Below are positions 1 through 9,900 of a DNA stretch of 64,000 nt, piece by piece (position 1 is the first letter of the stretch; every line of letters starts with the position of its first letter). A model generated the notes under the pieces. It had not been told where the DNA came from and did no database searches. It saw only the letters and a list, made by a program, of their open reading frames with translations. The stretch covers positions 62,001 through 126,000 of the forward strand of contig NZ_JBKHKJ010000009.1 in assembly GCF_046546515.1 (NCBI RefSeq), in the 5' to 3' direction. Made by a program: the position numbers and the translations under genes. This stretch comes from Parasediminibacterium sp046546515 (lineage in GTDB: Bacteria; Bacteroidota; Bacteroidia; Chitinophagales; Chitinophagaceae).

Positions 1-251
1 TAGCATGGGATGCTTTTGTTGCTGTGAAAGGCACAGGCTATGCCCGCATAGACATAAGGCAGGACAAGGCAACTGACAAGCTATATGTGCTGGAGGTAAA
101 TGCACAGTGCGGCATCAGCAAAGACGAGGACTATACCAGCATTGGTGCTATCTTGAAATTTGCAAACGTTAGCTTTACAGAGTTGGTAGCAAGGATACTG
201 AATAACAATAACAAGCAATTTTGCGTGGTAGAAATATCGTCTGAACCATGA
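1..251 (+). CDS. ATP-grasp ligase, C-terminal fragment (runs off left edge)
   Basis: The reading frame is open from base 3 to the stop at 249-251, so the gene starts outside the window. The visible 82 residues contain GTGYARIDIR followed by YVLEVNAQCGI, the paired Mg/ATP-binding strands of the ATP-grasp fold as in D-Ala-D-Ala ligase-like enzymes (Asp of ARIDIR, Glu and Asn of LEVNAQ). Such enzymes join a carboxylate to an amine using ATP; the substrate cannot be told. It is followed after 123 bases by a second ATP-grasp gene in the same direction, so the two probably act together. The last codons (SEP and stop) lie in one arm of an 18-bp inverted repeat, so the natural C-terminus may have been altered by that repeat. 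Confidence 0.8.
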   Translation, partial: AWDAFVAVKGTGYARIDIRQDKATDKLYVLEVNAQCGISKDEDYTSIGAILKFANVSFTELVARILNNNNKQFCVVEISSEP

Positions 252-341
252 TTTATACGGATGATTTAAATGATTAGAATGATTAGGGGTACTACATAAA
301 TTCCCTTTAATCCCCCTAATCCCATAAATCATGGTTCAGAC
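239..341. repeat. Inverted repeat with 18-bp perfect arms
   Basis: GTCTGAACCATGATTTAT at 239-256 is exactly complementary to 324-341. A second dyad (GATTAGGGG at about 281-289 and CCCCTAATC at 313-321) lies inside. The left arm contains the stop codon of the ligase fragment. It could work as a hairpin terminator or be a dispersed palindromic element; a related GAACCATGAT stretch occurs near 19833. Confidence 0.75.
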
Positions 342-374
342 AATTCCTAATTCTTAATTCCTAATTCCTAATTA
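342..374 (+). repeat. AATTCCT short tandem repeat abutting a start codon
   Basis: Degenerate AATTCCTAATTC/TTAATTCC units fill the 33 bases directly before the ATG at 375. The same sequence lies before the TTG start at 31447 and near 58395-58425. There is no Shine-Dalgarno sequence; the A/T-rich leader is typical of Bacteroidota translation initiation. Confidence 0.6.
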
Positions 375-1862
375 ATGCATGTCTGCGTCCTCCTCCCCGA
401 CTATTCCACCAGCAACGTGGATTACCAGCATTACGACCCACCACGGGATTTGTCCGTTTTGCTGCCGGGCGATGTGGTGGATACCGTTTTTTTAAACAAG
501 CTCACCACTTACAAACAACTGAAAGCCTTGCAGCAAAAGGGCTACGATATTTTCGTGAACCTATGCGAAGGCTACTTGGAATGGGAAGTTCCCTCTATTG
601 ATGTCATTTATACACTGGAATTGCTCAACCTGCCATTTACCGGGCCAACCACTTTGCTTTACGACCCGCCTAAGGAATTGATGAAATATGTGGCTTATTG
701 TGCAGGTGTAGCAACGCCAGCTTATTTATTAGTTACTGATGTTGAACAAATAGAAAATGGGCTGCATTCTTGCCTCTCTCCTTCGGTTTTGCCCCTTCCT
801 TTTCCTGCTCCCACTCCCCTTGGAGAGGGTTGGGGTGAGGTCTTACCATCCCTTCACTTCCCCTTATTTGTAAAACCAGCAAAAGCTGGCGATAGCCTTG
901 GTATTGACACGTTTTCATTGGTAAATGACAAGCAGCAGTTGCAAGCCAAGGTAGCATTGCTGCTACAGGAATATGACGAATTATTAGTAGAAGAATACAT
1001 AGCAGGCAGGGAATTTACCGTTATGATTGCCGCCAATGCCGATGGCAAAACCTGCACTACCTTTAAACCCGTGGAATATATTTTCCCGGAAGGTGATAGT
1101 TTTAAAACCTATTCCTTAAAAACAAGTGTCTTGCACCCAAATGCAAATATCCCTTGCAATGATATAGAGGTAGAACAATCATTAAGGGATGCGGCAACTG
1201 CCATATTCAAAGGGTTTAATGGCGTGGGCTATGCCCGGCTCGATTTTAGGATGGATGCAGCAGGCAAGCTATATTTCCTAGAAATTAATTTTACCTGCTC
1301 GGTCTTTTATACCAATGGCTACGAAGGCTCGGCAGATTATATCTTGCAGCACGATGGATATGGGCAGCAGCGTTTTTTGCAGCATATTATTGCCGAGGGC
1401 ATGGCACGCCACCAAAGGAAGCAGCAAAAATTTGCCGTGAAAGGCAATGCCATTGCAGGCTATGGCATTTTTGCCACGCAAGCCATTGCTGCAAAGGGCT
1501 TGGTTTTTGAGGGGGAAGGAAAAGCACAGCGTATTGTTACTAAAAGTTTTGTTGACAAGCATTGGAGCGAGGCCGAAAAAAAGGTCTTTGGGCAGTATGC
1601 CTACCCAATAGGTGGTGATGTATATGTATTGTGGAGCGATAACCCATCTGAATGGGCGCCACAAAACCATAGTTGCAATGCCAACACGGCCTATGAAGGG
1701 CTGAATGCATATGCCACAAGGGATATTGCAAAAGGGGAAGAGCTTACGTTGGATTACAGTACTTTCCTTGACAGCACCATGGAACCCTTCCAATGCACTT
1801 GCGGATCTGCTAATTGCAAGGGGCTTGTTCAAGGAAGAATGTTGGAGGCAGCGAGGCAATAG
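375..1862 (+). CDS. ATP-grasp ligase fused to a SET-domain methyltransferase
   Basis: 495 residues. Residues about 1-340 are ATP-grasp, D-Ala-D-Ala ligase-like: pre-ATP-grasp lobe with NLCEGY, nucleotide-binding strand FPLFVKPAKAGDSLGI (about 163-178), LLVEEYIAGREFTV, then GVGYARLDFR and LYFLEINFTCS carrying the metal ligands. Residues about 351-490 are a SET domain: AGYGIFATQAI, NHSCNANT (about 431), GEELTLDY (about 454-461) and a post-SET Cys cluster FQCTCGSANCKG. SET domains transfer methyl groups from S-adenosylmethionine, usually to lysine. A plausible job is ATP-dependent peptide-bond formation coupled to methylation of a small peptide or protein, but no substrate is visible. Residues about 133-160 (PTPLGEGWGEV) come from an intergenic repeat lying in frame inside the gene. 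A second ATP-grasp gene precedes it and a membrane protein follows. Confidence 0.85.
   Translation: MHVCVLLPDYSTSNVDYQHYDPPRDLSVLLPGDVVDTVFLNKLTTYKQLKALQQKGYDIFVNLCEGYLEWEVPSIDVIYTLELLNLPFTGPTTLLYDPPKELMKYVAYCAGVATPAYLLVTDVEQIENGLHSCLSPSVLPLPFPAPTPLGEGWGEVLPSLHFPLFVKPAKAGDSLGIDTFSLVNDKQQLQAKVALLLQEYDELLVEEYIAGREFTVMIAANADGKTCTTFKPVEYIFPEGDSFKTYSLKTSVLHPNANIPCNDIEVEQSLRDAATAIFKGFNGVGYARLDFRMDAAGKLYFLEINFTCSVFYTNGYEGSADYILQHDGYGQQRFLQHIIAEGMARHQRKQQKFAVKGNAIAGYGIFATQAIAAKGLVFEGEGKAQRIVTKSFVDKHWSEAEKKVFGQYAYPIGGDVYVLWSDNPSEWAPQNHSCNANTAYEGLNAYATRDIAKGEELTLDYSTFLDSTMEPFQCTCGSANCKGLVQGRMLEAARQ
768..847 (+). repeat. G+C-rich palindromic repeat inside a coding sequence
   Basis: The core at 814-842 (CTCCCCTTGGAGAGGGTTGG then GGTGAGGTC) matches intergenic copies at 3923-3956, 32830-32862 and 44643-44676. 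Here it is translated in frame as roughly 25 extra residues between the N-terminal lobe and the nucleotide-binding strand of the ATP-grasp domain. Confidence 0.8.
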
Positions 1863-1896
1863 GCAAGGGGGCAAAGAGAAATCGTGCAATTGTTCG

Positions 1897-1950
1897 ACCC
1901 TTTTTACTTAACTCCTTCGTGCCTCTTTGTGCTTTCGTGCCTTTGTGGCA
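1897..1950. repeat. Half copy of the CCACAAAG-type dispersed hairpin
   Basis: The stretch TTCGTGCCTCTTTGTGCTTT followed by CGTGCCTTTGTGGC matches the right half of the long inverted repeats at 30008-30124, 45316-45426, 56099-56213, 56744-56847 and 59335-59454. The left half is missing. Confidence 0.65.
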
Positions 1951-1983
1951 AAAAAATCGCAAACGTAAAACGTACAACTCACC

Positions 1984-2856
1984 ATGTCCAAGTCCCGTTT
2001 TCATGTACTCAAACATATTATAGCGCAGCACAAATACCAGTTGCTGCTTACCTATACTTTGTTTACCATAGAGATGGTGGGCTTGCTTCTGCGGCCATAT
2101 TTCTTGGGCAAAGCGGTAGATGGCCTTATTGCGGGTAACTACCGGGGGCTTGTTTACCTGGCAGCCTCGCATTTTGTATGGCTGGTGGCTGGCACTATCC
2201 GCCACAGCTACGACACACGCACTTATACCGCCATTTATACCACCTTAGTTAAGGGGCTATTGGCCAAAAAATATGGCAAGGAAGAAGTGTCTAAACTAAG
2301 TGCCCATAGCACGCTTGCCCGGGAATTTGTAGATTTCCTAGAATTTGACCTGAACTATGTGGCAGAGGCCGCCTACAACCTTTTAGGATCATTGGCCATG
2401 CTGTTTTTTTACAATAAAAAAGTAGTGTTGATTTGCTTAGTTATACTTGTACCAGTAATGATTGCCAGCTATTTTTACGGCAAGCGTATGCAACGACTTA
2501 CGCTTGAAAAAAACGACGAGCTGGAAAAGCAAGTAGAAATTATTAGCACACACAACCTAAGTGCCATAGCTGCACACTATGCCAGCCTACGCAAATGGCA
2601 AGTAAAAATATCGGACAACGAAGCATGGAACTTTGGGTTTATGGAGCTGATGGTGCTGGTGGTTATTGTATTGTCGCTATTGGTTACCATCAATGGCACA
2701 GCCCATGTAGCCGTGATGCCAGGGGCTATTATTGGCATTTACAACTATGTGCTAAAGTTTGCCACGGGGCTAGACACCATCCCATACACCGTGCAAAGGC
2801 TAACCAGCCTGAAAGACATCAGCGGCCGCATTTCTTTTGACGATATAGAGGAATAA
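1984..2856 (+). CDS. ABC transporter six-transmembrane-domain protein without ATPase
   Basis: 290 residues resembling only the membrane half of an ABC exporter (ABC_membrane_3-type). Hydrophobic segments lie near residues 18-38, 55-70, 130-165 and 215-265; cytoplasmic-loop-like stretches such as EKNDELEKQVEII lie between. There is no Walker A, Walker B or signature motif, and no ATPase gene is nearby. It follows the ATP-grasp/SET gene by about 120 bases in the same direction, so it may export or sense that enzyme's product; this is inference from position only. An ATPase encoded elsewhere is possible. Confidence 0.75.
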   Translation: MSKSRFHVLKHIIAQHKYQLLLTYTLFTIEMVGLLLRPYFLGKAVDGLIAGNYRGLVYLAASHFVWLVAGTIRHSYDTRTYTAIYTTLVKGLLAKKYGKEEVSKLSAHSTLAREFVDFLEFDLNYVAEAAYNLLGSLAMLFFYNKKVVLICLVILVPVMIASYFYGKRMQRLTLEKNDELEKQVEIISTHNLSAIAAHYASLRKWQVKISDNEAWNFGFMELMVLVVIVLSLLVTINGTAHVAVMPGAIIGIYNYVLKFATGLDTIPYTVQRLTSLKDISGRISFDDIEE

Positions 2857-2872
2857 AAAATAAAATTGGCAC

Positions 2873-3730
2873 CTACTCAATCATCAATTTGTAACCCCTC
2901 CCATGTACGTTAATAAATTTAATGGAGCTATCGTCGCTTAATTTCTTACGTAACTTAGACACCAATACATCAACATTCCTACTTATAACAACTATACCTT
3001 CATCTTCCCAAATTTCTTTCATCAGCTTTTCCCTTTCTACTATTTGATTTATATTTTCTGCAAATATTTTCAGTGCTTTTGATTCTTTTTCGGAAAGCGT
3101 GATACTTCTATCCTCAATTTTAAGAACATTATTATCTGTATAAAACCTAAAATTTCCTAACTGTATACAATCATTATTATCAAGGATTGTTTCTTTTTCT
3201 TCTTTTTTCCGAAATTGATTTTTCACATAAAAACCAACAATACCCAAAGGAATAATCAATAGCAACAACCAAAAGAAATTAAATTGAGTTGTTTTCAAAA
3301 AATCAATCTCAATAACATAACAACCAGCCTCCAGCCTACGACCCTTGCAGGGTGTTAAATTGCCTGTTTGTCTATTACTTTCGAATGCAAATACTGTTTC
3401 TTTTTGTTCACAATTCCTCAAATTCAATATATAATCTTTTGCTAGCGCATTTTTTTGAAATGTTCGTTGAACTAAATTGATGAGTGTATCTGAAATAAAA
3501 CCAACATCATTTTGAAAGGAAATCTGGTATGTATTTTCTTTTAATTTCTTAATCGGCAGCACTCGGGATGAAGAATCTTTACCCGTAAGTAAAAGCTGAT
3601 GTCCTATATTACATAATACTACTTCCAAATGCTTCTCAGGAATTTCATTTTTATTATTGAAAAATGCAACAGCAGCGATCAGCATACCAATGAATAGTAT
3701 TGAAGATGCGAACAGCATAAATGGCTTCAT
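2873..3730 (-). CDS. Membrane-tethered winged-helix regulator
   Basis: 285 residues. An N-terminal hydrophobic segment (about 4-24) is followed by a probable periplasmic region with four Cys (in CNIG, RNCE, TPCKG and AGCY), a second transmembrane segment (about 150-172, FFWLLLLIIPLGIVGFYV), and a C-terminal OmpR/PhoB-type winged helix (about 190-285) with LSEKESKALKIF, VERE and SRNVDVLVSKLRKKL...VHGRGYKL. The arrangement is ToxR-like but with the DNA-binding domain at the C-terminus. There is no receiver domain, so it probably senses a periplasmic signal directly. It converges on the preceding membrane gene with a 16-base gap. Targets are unknown. Confidence 0.8.
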   Translation of the reverse strand: MKPFMLFASSILFIGMLIAAVAFFNNKNEIPEKHLEVVLCNIGHQLLLTGKDSSSRVLPIKKLKENTYQISFQNDVGFISDTLINLVQRTFQKNALAKDYILNLRNCEQKETVFAFESNRQTGNLTPCKGRRLEAGCYVIEIDFLKTTQFNFFWLLLLIIPLGIVGFYVKNQFRKKEEKETILDNNDCIQLGNFRFYTDNNVLKIEDRSITLSEKESKALKIFAENINQIVEREKLMKEIWEDEGIVVISRNVDVLVSKLRKKLSDDSSIKFINVHGRGYKLMIE

Positions 3731-4504
3731 GCGTGCAAAATAATCTATTGCACCACAGTTTTCGGAGGTTTTACAAACGTTTTACATCTCATTTACAAGT
3801 TTTTACTATTCAAAAGCTTCAGGGTAGTTAACGCCGGATACCTTTACTTTATTGTTTCACTAAATCAATTAAGTAATAAGCCATAATTATCTTAATATAA
3901 TTCTAAGAGGATTTCGTTCTTGCCCCTCTCCTTCGGAGAGAGGTTGGGGTGAGGTCTCTAAAATAAATAGTATTAACTTAATTATGTCTGCATACTTAAA
4001 GGCATGAATGTCATCAATTACCTTGTTAGCGATTATTGTAGGACGTCACTTAAACATCGAACATTCATTAGAAATGAAACTGACGACTTTAAAATTTGGA
4101 CTTCTGATTTTCGGCTGCAATGGAGACTATTAAAGTAATTTTTGCTGAATAAACTTTAAAAGACAATAAACTATATTATTAATTAGAGTTCATATCAATT
4201 AGAAGCCTTACAGTCCCGTGCGAAATAAAAACCTGAAAAAATCGTTTATATCTGTATTGGAATAGGTATGTACGAAAAGTGGAAGATTTTTAGGGTTGCT
4301 TCCCTAGGTGAGGGCCATGGTAGGGCATGCTGTAGGAAGCACAAAAAGGTACAGGATTGTTAAAGATGAGTGCAGGTTGAGAAAAAACAAATACCCTTAC
4401 AAGTTATTTGCTAGTTGTGCCGCTTTGCAAAACTTTAAGGTCGGAAGGAAACCGGTTAAATAACCTGTAATTAAACTGACATAAACGCTACTAAATTCAA
4501 TGCT
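3731..4504. other. Gene-free stretch
   Basis: About 770 bases of A/T-rich sequence with no reading frame I can support. It holds one G+C-rich palindromic repeat at 3923-3956 and, around 4260-4470, a patch with a more coding-like base composition but stops in all frames. Confidence 0.5.
3923..3956. repeat. G+C-rich palindromic repeat
   Basis: CCCCTCTCCTTCGGAGAGAG followed by GTTGGGGTGAGGTC. The first part forms a tight hairpin. It is the same family as the copies at 814-842, 32830-32862 and 44643-44676. Confidence 0.75.
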
Positions 4505-4722
4505 CTAATGATTTATATATCTGTCTGGCGATAATTCTTGAATATCAAATTCGTTATTTCCCTTTTCTAGATAGTAAAATTTTGTCAAGTTTAAAAGCAT
4601 TGGCGGAATGGGGCTACAATAGGCAATTTAAATTTCCTTTACCCCACTTTACCTTGCCAAAACTTGTCTAACTGGTGAAGATAAACCTGTCTTTGTTTTT
4701 CCAAAATTTCAATTATCTCCAT
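4505..4722 (-). pseudogene. Possible gene remnant
   Basis: Two short protein-like reading frames lie end to end on the minus strand in different frames. The first runs from an ATG at 4722 with MEIIEILEKQRQVYLHQLDK and stops after 27 codons. The second ends at 4505 with KFYYLEKGNNEFDIQELSPD and RYINH. Both have ordinary protein composition, suggesting one small gene broken by frameshift and deletion. I recognise no family. It could also be chance. Confidence 0.25.
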
Positions 4723-4777
4723 GGCTAAGATTTGTAAATAGATTCATTTAAACTTTTGCTGGGCTTGCTAAATAAAC

Positions 4778-5248
4778 TTAACAAGCCCTTTCTACTACGC
4801 AATTATAACAACTAGGTTTTGCATTATGGATGTGGATATAATTGATTTCTTCATTTTCAAAAATCTTGGTAATTTGTTCTTTTAAGTTGTTTCCTTCCGT
4901 AACCGATGCGGCTAGCATCATGCCCTTTTTATCATAGCCACGCAACGAAAGTAGCCGATGGTTAAGCATTTTGGGGATTTCGTTTTTGCCCAAGGATGCT
5001 GTTTTTGCAATCTTCCTCACGAATATGGGCCCGTTTGCTTGGTAAGGCGAATTTGCCTTATGGTGTTGGTAGGGCAATAAAATAACTTCTTCGCCTATTG
5101 CTGCATCTTCCAAGCTTACCCTGCAAGGAAACCCAGGAAACTCGTTTGCCGTCATTCTTATAGCACCTATCTTTTCTAATGCTAAATAGTCTAGCTTGAA
5201 AAGATTAGCAAATTCATTGTCGCTCAGTGATTTTATTTGGAAGTCCAT
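4778..5248 (-). CDS. DUF1203 family protein
   Basis: 156 residues. The core GFPCRVSLEDAAIGEEVILL, followed by PYQHH and SPYQANGPIFVR, is characteristic of DUF1203, a family of unknown function. No signal peptide or membrane segment, so cytoplasmic. Several Cys are present at the C-terminus (CYNCVVERAC). It stands alone and is divergent from the DUF2480 gene; the 150 bases between hold both promoters. Confidence 0.8.
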   Translation of the reverse strand: MDFQIKSLSDNEFANLFKLDYLALEKIGAIRMTANEFPGFPCRVSLEDAAIGEEVILLPYQHHKANSPYQANGPIFVRKIAKTASLGKNEIPKMLNHRLLSLRGYDKKGMMLAASVTEGNNLKEQITKIFENEEINYIHIHNAKPSCYNCVVERAC

Positions 5249-5406
5249 TGTCTTGTTGTTTATGCAAAAGTCGAGTTTGGGAAACTGAGTTTAAAACCGA
5301 ATCTTGCTATGTTTTGTTTTTCCGACACCCTTTTACTGCTATCGAAAACAAAACTGCTGGTATAGCTGTACTTTTATACTTATCGGGTTAAAAACAATTA
5401 TTGAAC

Positions 5407-5931
5407 ATGGAAGCAATTATCACCAATAAAGTAGCAGAAAGCGGCATTGTAACATTGAATCTGGAGGAATTTTACCCAAAAGGTGAAATAACCACTTTCG
5501 ACCTAAAGGAATACCTGTTCATGGGCTTGATACTGAAAGAGAAAGATTATAGGGCTGCTTTGCAAACAACAGACTGGTCAAAATACCAAGATAAATATGT
5601 GGCCATTACCTGTACCGCCGATGCCATTATACCCATGTGGGCATATATGCTAGCTGCCAACTACCTGCAACCTATAGCAAAAGATGTTTCCTTTGGCAAT
5701 GAGGCACAATTGGTTACCAATATCATCACAAAAAACCTAGCAAGTTTTGACGGCGAGGCATACGCAGACAAGAGGGTAGTGGTAAAAGGCTGCGGCGAGA
5801 TAGCCATACCCGAAACTGCTTATGTGGAAATTACAGCAAAACTGCGCCCCTTTGCCAAAAGCATAATGTATGGCGAGCCTTGCAGCACCGTGCCTATTTA
5901 TAAGAAGACATCAGGCAAGCTTCGCTTTTAA
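5407..5931 (+). CDS. DUF2480 family protein
   Basis: 174 residues starting at the ATG at 5407; an in-frame TTG two codons earlier is less likely. The sequence, including FDLKEYLFMGLILKEKDYR, AITCTADAIIPMWAYMLAA and the C-terminal EPCSTVPIYKK, matches the DUF2480 family, a conserved single-copy Bacteroidota protein of unknown function. No signal peptide. Apparently monocistronic. Confidence 0.85.
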   Translation: MEAIITNKVAESGIVTLNLEEFYPKGEITTFDLKEYLFMGLILKEKDYRAALQTTDWSKYQDKYVAITCTADAIIPMWAYMLAANYLQPIAKDVSFGNEAQLVTNIITKNLASFDGEAYADKRVVVKGCGEIAIPETAYVEITAKLRPFAKSIMYGEPCSTVPIYKKTSGKLRF

Positions 5932-5962
5932 ATTTTCATAACTCATAATCCATAATTCAAAA

Positions 5963-6400
5963 TTCCCCCACCATGGGGGAAATTTTGGATGCTCATGGGG
6001 GCATATTTCCCCCATATAGGATTTTTATTTTGGGCTATATATTTTTCCATCCCAACTTTACATTAAAACAGCAACTAGCCACATTAGCTTTAGCTCCTTC
6101 ACCAGCTGGTATATCACAAGGGGAAATGATAATTCACCATCAAAATCTTATCAGTTTCTTATCAATAAATTATTATTCCATTATCAATAAACTATCATTT
6201 TACTATCAATAAACTATCATAAAATTCATATAAATTATCATAAAAAACGAGGCTGAAAAAACATAAATAACTGAATATCAATGAGTTATAGGCAAAAAGA
6301 TAGATTCTAAAAAAATAAATCACGGAAAAAGAAGAAAAAAATCCATTTCAAATATTCGCTTAGTTCTTATTATTCCCTCTTTTGTTCTTGCTCCATCTCC
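5963..6400 (-). repeat. Array element type 1, copy A (nine 11-bp units)
   Basis: One end is a CCCCCATATAGG/CCATGGGGG palindrome cluster (5963-6030). The middle holds TATCA at 6149, 6160, 6182, 6193, 6204 and 6215, with decayed units at 6171 and 6226 and a last one near 6236: a strict 11-bp period. The other end (about 6340-6400) contains ATTCGCTTAGTTCTT. It is homologous to copy C (26398-27040) and, inverted, to copy B (20241-20721). In the orientation used here units read TGATAGTTTAT-like on the minus strand. The rest of the 970-base gap up to 6901 holds a decayed G+C-rich repeat near 6390-6430 and the leader of the giant gene. Confidence 0.85.
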
Positions 6401-6901
6401 TTTCGGAGATAACTGGGGAGGGGTTGAGATTTAAATGCTGCTATTACCATCAATTATGTATGTTTTCTAATGGTCGGTTTCCTCACCTACCATTAGAAAA
6501 AATTGCACAATATCCCAGCTCCCTCACGCTGGGCAAAATGTTAGCGCAGCGCATCTCGCCTTACAGATAAGTGTGACTTCTTCGTGATCAATTGTCAATT
6601 CCTTTTACGCTATTTATTTTCCGAAGGGAATTTTTTTTCTTTTTTCTTCGCTAATGATTTGCGTGGTGATGGAGTCTGAATTTGGATTTGTATAACTTAT
6701 AACTTTCTACTTACAACCTACAACTTATCACTCAAAACTTACGACTTACAATATTTGGGCTTTGTTAACCATATTTTGCAACAACCAATACATTCTTTCT
6801 ACAAATACCGCTGTTATTTCGCAGCATTGTTTGTTTATTGCCTGCTTGATTTTGTTTCACGGTGAGATAAATGCCATCCCCCACCCTAATGCTTCTGTCA
6901 T

Positions 6902-9900
6902 ATGAAAAGAACTGTACGTGCTGTTGCACTATTTCTGTTGGTTGCCTTGTTTGGAAATGCGCAAATGGGCTTTTCCCAGTATTATCCAGGTGGTTTTGCT
7001 AAAAGCCAACTAGGTTTTTGGTTTGATGTAAATGATAGTTCCTCCATCACCAAGACCTCGGGGCGAATATCGGCTTGGAAGGACAAGGTGAATGGCACAT
7101 TGGTAGCCGCACAAGCTACCGCCACACAGCAACCCAACGATACCTTGCAAGATGGACGAAAAGTGGTAAACTTTAATGGTACAAAGGGTTTGAGCATTCC
7201 TTACAATAGTGCGTTAGTGCCTGCTAACGGCTTCAATATTGCCCAGATATTCTATGTTTATCCCGATGCCCCCATCACCAATACAGATTTCCGATGTGGC
7301 ACTTATTGCAACAATATTGGCAATCAAGGTTCTCCCTACATTACTGTGCGTTTTGTGACAGTTGATAATAAGTATGAATATGCATGCAATAGAAACAGTT
7401 CCAATTATTATTATAGCAATTACCCAGATGTGCGTGGGCGGTGGACAATTGGTGCTGCTAATTGCAATGCCAGCAACACACTAGCAAATTATTATTACAA
7501 TGGAAGCGGCACACTCAATACCACCGTTGCGGGCTATGTAAACAACAATTCTGGTGCTACCATCGGCAACAGTTACAACCCTTCGGGATATTATGGCGTG
7601 CATTGGGGGGTTGGGGAGATGGTGCAACTCAATTATGCGGGAGGGGCATCTGCCAATAAAATACTCAATGTATATCTTGCCAATAAGTGGGCTATGAGGG
7701 ATTCATTATTTGGTGGAAACAACAATCTTTTTGCACCTTCTAACCCCATTTTCACCAACAGCCTTGTGGGAATAGGCATGGAAGATATTGGCGATTCTGT
7801 TACCACAACAGGGTCTAACAATGGACTTAGTTTTCAAAATGTGGCGGGCAATGCAGGCTTTCTAAGGGCACAGGGCGATTACCTGTTTGCGGCTGACAAT
7901 GGTAGTGGTGGCACCATGGCATTGGGCACAGCTTTCACCCGATGGTCTCGCAGTTGGTACATTCAAAAAACTGACACCTTGGGTATTGGTGGATTAATTA
8001 ACCTAAGTTTCGATTTTGCTACCTATGGTATGACCAATTCATTAGACACGCTGCACAACAGCTACTATTTGCTCTTCAATAAAACCAATGGCGGCTTTGG
8101 CAGCGATAGCAATTATCTCGTGAAACTAAATTCCATTGCTCAAGCGGCTGGTGGTGTTAGCAAACTCCAATTTCAAGTGGATGTACTCAACCTTGCCAAT
8201 GGATATTATACTTTGGTGTATGCAGCCAAAGGAACTTCCACCGCCCTTATACCCAATCTTGGCAATTTCATCACTCCCAACTTTTCATTGCTTGCACCCA
8301 AAAAACCAATAGTTGTTGCGGGCAATACTTATAATTACGTTGGACTGGATAGTAGCCAATTTAGTTATCCAGTTTTGTATTATAAGATATATGTAAAAGT
8401 GAACGGTGGTTCATTAGCTTTGATAGACAGCACTAATGGAAAACCAGCCTATTATGCGCATTACAACCTAACCAATGGTAGCAACTATTCCTACTTCATT
8501 ACAGCAGTAGCAGCTCCAGGCAAAGAGTCTTTATATAGCGACAGCACACAAGCAATTCCCAGTAGCAACGCCCCCTCTTGGATGATGGTGCCACAGGCAA
8601 ATGCCAGCAATCAATTGTTCATGTCTGCAAACATTCCTTTGGCAGGATTGCCCTTAAAATATTATTTCGATAACCCTTCGGGAGGTGGGCATATAAGGGC
8701 TTATGCCCCATCCAATTTATTTACAGATTCGGGATTAATAAATGGAAATACCTACAGTTATCGATTTAAAATAATGGACACCATCAAAGGAGCAACCACT
8801 GAATCAGGATGGAGCAGCACCCAGTCTGTTCAATTGACAGATTCTGCAAGAGGTGGCTTTTCGTTTAATATGGCATTTCTTGACCCAACCACCATCAATT
8901 CTCCTTATGGCATTGGGCCTTCCACCTTCACCCCCGCTACAATGGATATGACCAGTATGCGGTACTTGCGTCGTGCCCCAGCACCTGGTATTCACCCACG
9001 AATCCTCATCAATCCAGAAGATTCTACCGAGGTAAGAAATCGATTGAAGAATTCCATCAGTGGCAAATATGCCGCTCGTTGGATCCATGCAACGACCATT
9101 TTGTTACAATTGGGTTATTCTGGATATAATAGGAATGCTTGGTATGCAAAAGATACAATGGGGAATGCCTATTTATCTAATGTTGGTGCAAGTGATACTA
9201 AAGCATTGTATGATTCGCTTGCTGCTGGAGACATAGGTGTTGCAAAAAATTATTCCAACTTATGGGGGAATAGTTATACGAGAATGGCTTTCAACTTTTC
9301 GCAAGAAGCTGCAGAATGTTGGCTTTACAGAAACCAAACGGACAGTGTAACGAACACTTCCTATGCCACTCGAGCGCAAAAACTTGCAAGGGCATTAACC
9401 GTTTGGGCTAAGAAAGTGATTGCAGACACCACCATACAACCAGACCTCAACATGAGCAATTTCGGCGGCTTGCACAATGCTTTTGCCTATGATTTTATTT
9501 ATGACCAAATGACCAAAAACCAACAAGACACCATCCGTATGGCCATCCTCAAGACTTTGCCAGATAGTAGCCGAGAACATGGCTATTATTCTCCATCCTT
9601 TGCCACACTATCCAACTGGTCCACCTTCGGAGGTGAAATCTACACCAACATGGCAGTGGAAGGGGAGCCAGGATATGGTCTCAAAGACTCTGCTCTCTTG
9701 CGCACTTGGATCAAATGTGTATGGAACTTTATCACCTATGGCATATACGATAAAACAGGAGACACTTATGAAGGAATTGGCAAAAACCGATTGAATTCAG
9801 CGTTACTAATTGCAATGGCAAAACGTGGGTATAGTGTATTGGGGCATCCTGGCATTCGGTCCTTTGCCACCAAATATTTGCCCGCAGTCATTCAGCCTTT

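Noticed and set aside
1278..1889. A 203-codon minus-strand frame opposite the ATP-grasp/SET gene
   Set aside because: The plus strand carries clear SET-domain motifs here; the antisense frame has no recognisable domain.
3731..4504. A possible decayed gene around 4260-4470
   Set aside because: All frames contain several stops and no motif is recognisable; it is reported only as gene-free sequence.
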